Below are positions 1 to 5,277 of a stretch of 7,347 nucleotides of DNA, in pieces. The notes beneath the pieces are model-generated. The model ran no database searches. It was not told the DNA's origin and was given only the letters and a program-made list of their open reading frames with translations. The stretch lies in assembly GCA_023397905.1 (NCBI GenBank), contig JAEWSZ010000147.1:1-7347 (forward strand), read 5' to 3'. A program made the translations under genes and the position numbers. How positions within the stretch are numbered: the first letter of the stretch is position 1; each line of letters opens with the position of its first letter. Source of the DNA: Bacillota bacterium. GTDB lineage: Bacteria; Bacillota; Clostridia; Acetivibrionales; DSM-1351.

Positions 1-27
1 CGGCAGATGTTGGCGTTTTCAGATTTT

Positions 28-861
28 TCATTCCGGCTTCTGGATTCCGGCTTCTGCTTTCTTTTCAAATAGTATTTCTCCGGCCTTTTCCCTCAAAATA
101 TCGGCGTCTCTGCGGCTGGGCCTCATGTCGAATATGCGCTCCGCCGCAGCCAGGAACTGGTTCAGGTCGCAATTTCCGGCCCGCTCGCCCATTCCGAATA
201 GCGTAGTGTCAATATATTCGGCGCCCGAGTTTGCAGCCGCCAGTGAATTTGCTACAGCCATTCCCAGATCGTTGTGGGCATGTATTTCCACCTCCATATC
301 CGTATGGCTTTTCATTTCCTTCACGGACTGATAGGCCCTGGAAGGTGTCAGAATACCCACCGTATCCGCCAGGCGCACTCTTTTAACCCCCATCTCCCTG
401 AGCATATCCGCAATACTTATGACAAAGGATATATCCGCCCTTGATGCGTCTTCGAAACCCACCGTTACGGTATAACCCTTTTCGAGGGCCATTCCCACAC
501 ATTCCTGCAAGTTTTTCTGGAGCCATACCTTGTTTTTTTTGAGCTTCGAATAAATGTGTATATACGAAACAGGCGCGCTTATGTGAATAATGTCGGGATT
601 ACATTCAAAGGAATGCCTGATATCCTCGGTGTTCATTCTGTTCCAGGTCGAAATACGGGCCCTGTACCTATTCTCCATTATTTTGCATATGGTATCTTTT
701 TCGTACTTGCCCATGGCGGGAATCCCCGCTTCTATCTGATTTATTCCCGCCCTGTCCATTAAAATGGCCAGCCTGACTTTTTGATCAACGCTGAAAGCAA
801 AGCCCGGGCTCTGTTCTCCGTCGCGGAGAGTGGTATCCACAAGATATTTCTTTTTTTTCAA
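28..861 (-). CDS. nifV-alpha: Homocitrate synthase alpha subunit, NifV-alpha
   Basis: A 277-residue protein made of the catalytic TIM barrel of homocitrate synthase, with the C-terminal regulatory-type domain missing. From the TTG start at 861 it reads MKKKKYLVDTTLRDGEQSPG, the usual family beginning. DTTLRDGEQ (9-17), HAHNDLGMA (194-202) and GMGERAGN (223-230) carry the divalent-metal and substrate residues, all intact. The protein stops soon after the barrel, so it lacks the lid domain that NifV-omega keeps; the two probably assemble into one enzyme. No ATG precedes the first motif. The frame is open to a TTG at 912 (294 residues), giving an unusual basic extension with poor ribosome-site spacing, so the shorter form is preferred. 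The gene lies 80 bp after nifV-omega, likely on the same transcript. No terminator fits in the 27 bases left after its stop. Confidence 0.92.
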   Translation of the reverse strand: MKKKKYLVDTTLRDGEQSPGFAFSVDQKVRLAILMDRAGINQIEAGIPAMGKYEKDTICKIMENRYRARISTWNRMNTEDIRHSFECNPDIIHISAPVSYIHIYSKLKKNKVWLQKNLQECVGMALEKGYTVTVGFEDASRADISFVISIADMLREMGVKRVRLADTVGILTPSRAYQSVKEMKSHTDMEVEIHAHNDLGMAVANSLAAANSGAEYIDTTLFGMGERAGNCDLNQFLAAAERIFDMRPSRRDADILREKAGEILFEKKAEAGIQKPE

Positions 862-867
862 ATAAGC

Positions 868-876
868 CCACCTTCT
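868..876 (-). promoter_or_regulatory. Ribosome binding site deciding the nifV-alpha start
   Basis: AGAAGGTGG lies 6 bases before the TTG at 859-861. Another purine tract, GGAAGG, lies only 2 bases before the upstream TTG at 910-912, which is too close for normal use. Confidence 0.65.
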
Positions 877-923
877 TTGCCTTTTATCAATTATTCCATC
901 GTATAATTCCAATTCCTTCCGGT

Positions 924-940
924 ATAATTGACTTTATGAT
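924..940 (+). repeat. 17-bp inverted repeat flanking nifV-omega, downstream copy
   Basis: ATAATTGACTTTATGAT, an exact inverted copy of 1949-1965, ends one base from the nifV-omega stop codon (942-944) in the 80-bp gap before nifV-alpha. It may be a second regulator site or one arm of a long-range RNA pairing around nifV-omega. Apart from it and the nifV-alpha ribosome site, the gap shows nothing. Confidence 0.8.
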
Positions 941-941
941 A

Positions 942-1901
942 CTATTTTGACAGATTATTGGCAAGCTTAATAAACTCTTCATCGGTTATACTTCTTCCCA
1001 AAGCGATGCTCTCCTGCTGCACGCTGTTTAAAAGCTGGGGCAGCTTTTCTCTCTGGTAGGATATGCCGTATTCCCTGAGCTTTATTTCCAGTGTTGTCCT
1101 GCCGGAATGCTTGCCAATTATTATTTTTCTCTCCATGCCTACCACAGATGGCTCAAATGGCTCATAATTGGCTCCGTTCTTGTATATTCCGTCCACATGG
1201 ATACCCGATTCCACATTAAAAATATTATCGCCGACAACGGCTTTGTTTCCTGCAATATCAATTCCGGTCAGCTCCTGGAACAGGGTTTTGATTTTTCTCA
1301 GCACCGACAGATCCTGATTTGGTTTATGGCGTCTGGCAATCCTAAGAGCCATTACCACCTCTTCAAGCGCGGCAAAGCCCCCGTTGCCCAGAAAGCTGAC
1401 AGCGATATTATCTCCTCCGCCCAGGACCCATTCTACAGCAAGAGCGCTGGCGCAGAAAAAATTATTCTGAGGGCAGAACTCGATCTGCCCTCCGTTGATT
1501 TTTTTAATCCTGTCAAACACCGATGCGTAATCATGCTGCAGAAGGTCGTCCAGACCCACGATCCGGATACTCTGATATTCTGAAAATCTGTTCAGCAGGT
1601 TGATTTCCCTTATATCATTTACCTGGATTTCAGATATGGTTCCCGGAGGAACGTCAAAGCCGCTGTATCTGCCGACATACCGTATAAACCCCGGATAGTA
1701 TTTTATATCCGCCGGATGCCGGACCCGCAGAACGGTTTTGCCGGGATCGACGTTATCCCCCAGTATTTCAAGTGCCGGAATATTGATCTCAATAAAATTT
1801 ATACCCGTCAGCAGCAGCAACCGGTACAGCTCAGCCAGTTTTTCCCCGGGGATAGCCTTATAATTCAAAGTACACAATGTCACATCCGTAATTCTTATCA
1901 T
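942..1901 (-). CDS. nifV-omega: Homocitrate synthase omega subunit, NifV-omega
   Basis: A 319-residue protein that carries the C-terminal part of homocitrate synthase; with NifV-alpha it should condense acetyl-CoA and 2-oxoglutarate to homocitrate, the organic ligand of FeMo-co. Its N-terminal half is a recognisable but decayed copy of the TIM barrel: DVTLCTLNY (6-14) stands where active enzymes have DTTLRDGEQ, and CPQNN (143-147) stands where they have HAHND, so metal and substrate residues are lost. The C-terminal domain is intact, with NVESGIHVDGIYKNGANYEPF from about residue 229 and GKHSG at 263-267, including the family's conserved His235. The ATG at 1901 was chosen because GGAGGGGAG lies 7 bases upstream; earlier in-frame starts at 1919 (ATG) and 1925 (TTG) would overlap or precede that site. 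The omega-before-alpha order is that of C. pasteurianum. Confidence 0.9.
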   Translation of the reverse strand: MIRITDVTLCTLNYKAIPGEKLAELYRLLLLTGINFIEINIPALEILGDNVDPGKTVLRVRHPADIKYYPGFIRYVGRYSGFDVPPGTISEIQVNDIREINLLNRFSEYQSIRIVGLDDLLQHDYASVFDRIKKINGGQIEFCPQNNFFCASALAVEWVLGGGDNIAVSFLGNGGFAALEEVVMALRIARRHKPNQDLSVLRKIKTLFQELTGIDIAGNKAVVGDNIFNVESGIHVDGIYKNGANYEPFEPSVVGMERKIIIGKHSGRTTLEIKLREYGISYQREKLPQLLNSVQQESIALGRSITDEEFIKLANNLSK

Positions 1902-1908
1902 TTCAGCT

Positions 1909-1917
1909 CTCCCCTCC
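1909..1917 (-). promoter_or_regulatory. Ribosome binding site deciding the nifV-omega start
   Basis: GGAGGGGAG, 7 bases before the ATG at 1901, supports MIRITDVTL as the true N-terminus rather than starts 6 or 8 codons earlier. Confidence 0.7.
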
Positions 1918-1948
1918 ATTTTCAATTAACCCTGAGAAACCGGTGCGG

Positions 1949-1965
1949 ATCATAAAGTCAATTAT
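1949..1965 (-). repeat. 17-bp inverted repeat flanking nifV-omega, upstream copy
   Basis: The minus strand reads ATAATTGACTTTATGAT here, exactly the plus-strand sequence at 924-940. The two copies are in opposite orientation on the two sides of nifV-omega. This copy overlaps the candidate -10 box. Confidence 0.8.
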
Positions 1966-1978
1966 TATCAGCTTTCAA
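1949..1978 (-). promoter_or_regulatory. Candidate sigma-A promoter of nifV-omega-alpha
   Basis: On the minus strand, TTGAAA (1973-1978) and TATGAT (1949-1954) each match the consensus at five of six positions and are 18 bp apart. Transcription would begin about 40-45 bases before the nifV-omega start. The hexamers lie inside the inverted repeat at 1954-1992, a usual place for a repressor operator. This and the ~200-bp gap suggest that the two nifV genes form their own regulated transcription unit. Confidence 0.45.
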
Positions 1979-1992
1979 CCGTAATTGACTTT
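1954..1992. promoter_or_regulatory. Inverted repeat, operator-like, 11-bp arms
   Basis: AAAGTCAATTA (1954-1964) and its exact complement TAATTGACTTT (1982-1992) are separated by 17 bp. The arm centres are 28 bp apart, close to a whole number of helical turns. The repeat encloses the candidate -35 box and one arm touches the -10 box. The remaining gap bases between 1993 and 2056 show nothing else that can be named. Confidence 0.55.
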
Positions 1993-2056
1993 GATAAATT
2001 CTTCACGCTCAGGCAAATTCCCTTTTTAAGAATGTGCAAAGCTTTAAACCATCATT

Positions 2057-2076
2057 TATATAATATTATATAATAT
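2057..2076. repeat. AT-only tandem repeat, two 10-bp units
   Basis: On the minus strand ATATTATATA occurs twice head to tail, just past the ferredoxin stop. It contains TATAAT but has no -35-like hexamer upstream. It may be an AT-rich upstream element or simply low-complexity spacer; no function is claimed. Confidence 0.5.
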
Positions 2077-2097
2077 TCAGGTTTTGTATACGCTATA

Positions 2098-2406
2098 CTA
2101 GATGACCAGCTTCTGAACCTTTTCTCCTCCCATCAGATGACTTTCCACAATTTCTTCAACATCGTCCTCGGTCACATTTCCGTACCAGGTCCCTTCAGGA
2201 TAGACAACCACTATGGGACCTTTGTCGCAAATGCCAAAACAACCTGTATTGGTTATCATGACTTCACCGGAAAGATCATTGTCATCTATCTCCTCCATAA
2301 ATTTCTGAACCAGATCCACAGCCCCCTTGGTATGGCAGTAGCCTTTCTGAGTCCCGTTGATTCTGCAGCTTGTACAGACAAATAAATGATATTTCGGACT
2401 TATCAT
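2098..2406 (-). CDS. Thioredoxin-like [2Fe-2S] ferredoxin of the nitrogenase cluster
   Basis: A 102-residue soluble electron carrier of the thioredoxin-fold (Shethna-type) [2Fe-2S] ferredoxin family. It begins MISPKYHLFVCTSCRINGTQ and holds Cys11, Cys14, Cys24, Cys56 and Cys60, the same length and cysteine numbering as the well-studied C. pasteurianum 2Fe ferredoxin. It also has TGCFGIC (55-60), GPIVVVYPEG and WYGNVTEDDVEEIVESH. In that family Cys11, 56 and 60 and a cysteine of the mobile loop hold the cluster. The C. pasteurianum protein is reported to bind the nitrogenase MoFe protein, so a redox role in nitrogen fixation or cofactor assembly is likely, though the exact partner is unproven. 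The gene sits between nifN-B and nifV-omega and has its own candidate promoter. In the C. pasteurianum nif cluster this stretch is described as holding modA and modB instead. Confidence 0.95.
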   Translation of the reverse strand: MISPKYHLFVCTSCRINGTQKGYCHTKGAVDLVQKFMEEIDDNDLSGEVMITNTGCFGICDKGPIVVVYPEGTWYGNVTEDDVEEIVESHLMGGEKVQKLVI

Positions 2407-2410
2407 AAAA

Positions 2411-2417
2411 TCCCCCC
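2411..2417 (-). promoter_or_regulatory. Ribosome binding site of the ferredoxin gene
   Basis: GGGGGGA lies 4 bases upstream of the ATG at 2406. It is a purine-rich but non-canonical site with six G in a row. Confidence 0.6.
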
Positions 2418-2430
2418 GCTTTCATTTTTC

Positions 2431-2456
2431 ATTATAAATAAGTTAATTTAACTTAT
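2431..2456 (-). promoter_or_regulatory. Candidate promoter and 19-bp palindromic operator of the ferredoxin gene
   Basis: A perfect -10 box (TATAAT, complement of 2431-2436) stands 24 bp before the ferredoxin ATG. One base upstream of it is a 19-bp palindrome at 2438-2456, with 9-bp arms ATAAGTTAA and TTAACTTAT around a single base. No good TTGACA-like -35 box is found 16-18 bp away; the palindrome fills that place. This suggests that a dimeric regulator controls or activates the promoter. The regulator cannot be named from sequence. The dyad is AT-only and without a T-run, so it is a poor terminator for nifN-B. Confidence 0.55.
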
Positions 2457-2496
2457 ATGGCTTAATTACACCGAGCCTCATATAAAACACCCGGCC

Positions 2497-5211
2497 CTAT
2501 ACAAGCAGTTTTTCCACAGCCTGCTTCACAGCGTCCTCTATTCTGTCATAGGTAGTAAATGTCTCTATGGACTTTTCCCTGAGCTTTTGCTTTGGAGCTT
2601 CGCCAATCCTCATTGCCAGAACTCCCTTGCAATCCTTGACCGCCTCAAGTATGGCTTCCATTTTTCCCGGCTTGTTTCCTCCGCCCATGCCGTCACAGCC
2701 GTCAGAGCCGTCGCAGTATTTGGACACGCTTCTTCTCTCCTTGAAACGGATGGAGTGATTTTTATATTCATATATATAAAAATCACTGGCATGGCCGAAA
2801 TGCTGGTCCACAAGCACGCCGCTCTTGGATGAGACCGCAAACAGCAAAGGCTTTTCTTCTTCCTCTTCCTTCGCCTGTTCCTTTTTGTTATCCGTGCCGC
2901 AGGAACCCGTACAGCCCCTGAAATTTATGGATTCGTCCTTGTCGAGAGTGCCTATGGCGTCGGCCCTGCACTGGCGGCAGTGGTACATCTGCTTTATGGA
3001 AAGCTCACATTTCTTTCTCATTTCCATGATTTCCTTGTTGCTGGTCAGCGGCATATTTTCAAAAGCGCTTCCCACCACAGGAATCATCTGCATTATATTG
3101 GTAATCTCACATCCCAGTTCCTTTGCCTTTGCAATTACTATGGGTATATGGTATTCGTTGATGCCCTTCAGCATAACCACATTGACCTTACAGACAACCC
3201 CCAGGGATGTGAGCCTTTTCAGCCCCGCCAGCTGGTTTGCCATGAGGATCGCGGCTCCCACCTCTCCATAGTACCTGTTTCCCATATAATCCACATGTTT
3301 GTATATTTTAGCGCCTATGGTGGCGTTGACCGCATTCATTGTAACCGTCACATGGGATACGCCCAGCTCGACCAGCTCATCTGCGTAAAGCGGAAGCATC
3401 AGCCCGTTGGTGGACAGGCAGAAGGTTACGTCCGGATCGATTTCCCTTATGAGAGACAGGGTCTCCTTTGTCTTTTCAAATTCCGCCAGGGAATCTCCCG
3501 GGCCTGCAATGCCTACCACCTTCAGGTTGGGCATTTTTTCCCTGACCATCTGGTATTTTGCACATGCCTCTTTGGGCGACAGCACTTCGGTGGTGACACC
3601 GGGCCTGCTTTCATTGGGGCAGTCGAACTTTCTGACGCAGTAGTTGCACTGTATATTGCACTTGGGAGCTATGGGCAGGTGCATCCTGGCATACTGGCTG
3701 CCGCAGCCGTTAAAGCAGGGATGGGTTTCTGTTTTCCTTGCAAATTCGGCTTTCCTGTCAGCCCCGGTTTTCAACTGAGCTTTTTCAGAAGCGGTGGCCA
3801 AATCCACCGTATCAATGGAAGTAATCCCGTTGCCTTCTTTATCTTCCCTGTAATATTTTTCATATAAATCCTTCCTGAATTTATGCTCCTTCTGGCTGAG
3901 AAGAGTATTTGTGATCCTGTCCAGCAGCATCAGAGAACCTTCATACCCCAGCATCCTGACCCTCTGACCGCCCACATGGTCGTGTATGGGAAACGCACAT
4001 CTCACCAGGGGCAAATGATGCTTTTCTTCGATTCTCCTGCCGTCGGAGCTGCCTATCATAATATTTGCACTCAGCTCCAGGGCATACTTTTCAATATTGT
4101 CAAAGTCGCTGTTGTCCAGGATTTTGTAGTCATTTACAAAAAGGAAATCCGCCACCTTCCGCACATCCTTTTCAAGCAGCTCCTTCAGGCTGCCGCATCT
4201 GGCTCCGGTTGCCGTCAGCACCGGCATAATGCCGTTTTCGGCGCACAGCCTGGCGGCTGAAAGTACAAAATCAGGCTCTCCGTAGATTACCGCCCGGCCC
4301 TCGGCATTGTATTTGTGGGAATCTATCATTGCATCCAGATACCGGCCCCGCTCTTTTTTGAGCTCTTCGGATTGCCTGCCGCCGGCCTTCTCCAGCACTT
4401 CTATCAAAGTGTCCGTATCTCTCAGCCCCACGGGCAGGTTGCACCTCACAAAGGGCACCCTGTATGCTTCATACAGATACTGGGCCGGCGAATTCTCATT
4501 TTCTGCAAAAGCCGACAGCTCAATGGTCAGCTTCGCGCCTCCCATCATGGATATTTCCTCTATGGAAGTTCCTCCGTCGGGCAGCCTATTATAATTTTCA
4601 GTATGCTGGCCGTCAAGATTTTCCGATATATCAGGCAGCAGTATATAGTCAATTTTCATTGTATCCAGCAGGCCCTTTAAATATCTGGTGTCCGCCGGGG
4701 AAATCATTCCGGTTATTATATTAATCCTGTTGTTTCTGCCGGGGATCATCTCAACATTTTCCACTATGGCCCGGAGTGCCTTGAAAAAGCCCTCATACTG
4801 TGTTCCGGAATACCCGGCGGAGGAAACGGGAATGATTTTTACATCCAGCTCGGGATGGGCCTCATAAAACCCGCTAATGATCCTGGACACGTCTTCGCCG
4901 ATGGTCTCGGCCAGACATGTGGTGGCTATTCCTATGACTTCCGGATCATACAGCGCGATCATGTTTTCAAGGCCCTTTATCAGATTGTGCTCGCCGCCGA
5001 AAACCGTTCCTTCCTCTGTCAGGGATGAAGATGCAATGTCCACGGGCTCGTTGTAATGGGTTGCCATATGGCGGCGTATATAGGTGCTGCAGCCCTGAGA
5101 GCCATGAAGTATGGTCATACATTTTTTTATGCCGTAAAAAGCGCTTACAGAGCCCATGGGCATACACATTTTGCATGGATTTACATTTAGATTTACCAGA
5201 TTTTTGCTCAT
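2497..5211 (-). CDS. nifN-B: Fused FeMo-co scaffold and NifB-co synthase, NifN-NifB
   Basis: One 904-residue frame without interruption joins three modules. Residues 1 to about 450 are NifN, partner of NifE, with NPCKMCMPMG, HGSQGCSTYIRRHM, TTCLAETIGED and PLVRCAFPIHDH. Residues about 480-765 are the NifB radical-SAM enzyme, which makes the 8-iron carbide core: HPCFNGC at 497-503, the CNIQCNYC motif (Cys518, 522, 525), DCPNESRPG, GPGDSL and HCRQCRADAIG at 744-754. After an acidic linker with a glutamate run near 782-786, residues about 788-904 form a NifX/NafY-like cofactor-binding domain with DQHFGHA at 802-808. The same NifN-NifB fusion is known from C. pasteurianum. Notable points are that Cys16, Cys41 and Cys99 keep all three NifK-type P-cluster positions, and that extra cysteine pairs occur at 767/771 and 833/839. 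The junction shows no frameshift, so the fusion is real in this sequence. Confidence 0.97.
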   Translation of the reverse strand: MSKNLVNLNVNPCKMCMPMGSVSAFYGIKKCMTILHGSQGCSTYIRRHMATHYNEPVDIASSSLTEEGTVFGGEHNLIKGLENMIALYDPEVIGIATTCLAETIGEDVSRIISGFYEAHPELDVKIIPVSSAGYSGTQYEGFFKALRAIVENVEMIPGRNNRINIITGMISPADTRYLKGLLDTMKIDYILLPDISENLDGQHTENYNRLPDGGTSIEEISMMGGAKLTIELSAFAENENSPAQYLYEAYRVPFVRCNLPVGLRDTDTLIEVLEKAGGRQSEELKKERGRYLDAMIDSHKYNAEGRAVIYGEPDFVLSAARLCAENGIMPVLTATGARCGSLKELLEKDVRKVADFLFVNDYKILDNSDFDNIEKYALELSANIMIGSSDGRRIEEKHHLPLVRCAFPIHDHVGGQRVRMLGYEGSLMLLDRITNTLLSQKEHKFRKDLYEKYYREDKEGNGITSIDTVDLATASEKAQLKTGADRKAEFARKTETHPCFNGCGSQYARMHLPIAPKCNIQCNYCVRKFDCPNESRPGVTTEVLSPKEACAKYQMVREKMPNLKVVGIAGPGDSLAEFEKTKETLSLIREIDPDVTFCLSTNGLMLPLYADELVELGVSHVTVTMNAVNATIGAKIYKHVDYMGNRYYGEVGAAILMANQLAGLKRLTSLGVVCKVNVVMLKGINEYHIPIVIAKAKELGCEITNIMQMIPVVGSAFENMPLTSNKEIMEMRKKCELSIKQMYHCRQCRADAIGTLDKDESINFRGCTGSCGTDNKKEQAKEEEEEKPLLFAVSSKSGVLVDQHFGHASDFYIYEYKNHSIRFKERRSVSKYCDGSDGCDGMGGGNKPGKMEAILEAVKDCKGVLAMRIGEAPKQKLREKSIETFTTYDRIEDAVKQAVEKLLV

Positions 5212-5215
5212 GTTG

Positions 5216-5223
5216 CACCTCCT
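5216..5223 (-). promoter_or_regulatory. Strong ribosome binding site of nifN-B
   Basis: AGGAGGTG is a near-perfect anti-16S match, 4 bases before the ATG at 5211. It fixes the start of the fused gene at MSKNLVNLNVNPCKMC. Confidence 0.8.
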
Positions 5224-5231
5224 ATTGTGGT

Positions 5232-5249
5232 AAAAACCCGCTTGCGGAT
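5232..5249 (-). terminator. Weak terminator-like hairpin or attenuator before nifN-B
   Basis: On the transcribed strand ATCCG, loop CAAG and CGGGT form a 5-bp stem (one G-T pair) that runs into five consecutive T (one in the last stem pair). A second dyad, CTTG-GCG-CAAG, sits just before it (about 5251-5267). The stem is short, so any termination would be partial. It falls between the nifE stop and the nifN-B ribosome site and could lower nifN-B transcription relative to nifE. It may equally be a chance fold. Confidence 0.25.
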
Positions 5250-5277
5250 TTCTCTTGCGCCAAGAAAGCCAATGTCT

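Noticed and set aside
28..1901. NifV split read as a frameshifted or broken single gene
   Set aside because: The C-terminal-type gene comes first, both proteins contain a barrel copy, each has its own start and ribosome site, and the same arrangement is known in C. pasteurianum.
924..1965. Mobile element with 17-bp terminal inverted repeats around nifV-omega
   Set aside because: No transposase, no target-site duplication seen, and the interior is only a conserved nif gene in its expected place.
1902..2097. Sigma-54 (-24/-12) nif promoter
   Set aside because: No TGGCAC-N5-TTGC pattern was found here or in the other gaps; a sigma-A-like pair fits better.
2438..2456. Rex-type redox operator
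   Set aside because: GTTAA and TTAAC halves occur but are separated by one base rather than the spacing of Rex sites, and the flanking bases do not match.
2980..3867. Long open frame on the plus strand opposite nifN-B
   Set aside because: It is antisense to the conserved NifB and NifN domains, and its product shows no recognisable motif; it is a by-product of the real gene's codon use. The same applies to plus-strand frames opposite nifK, nifE and nifV.
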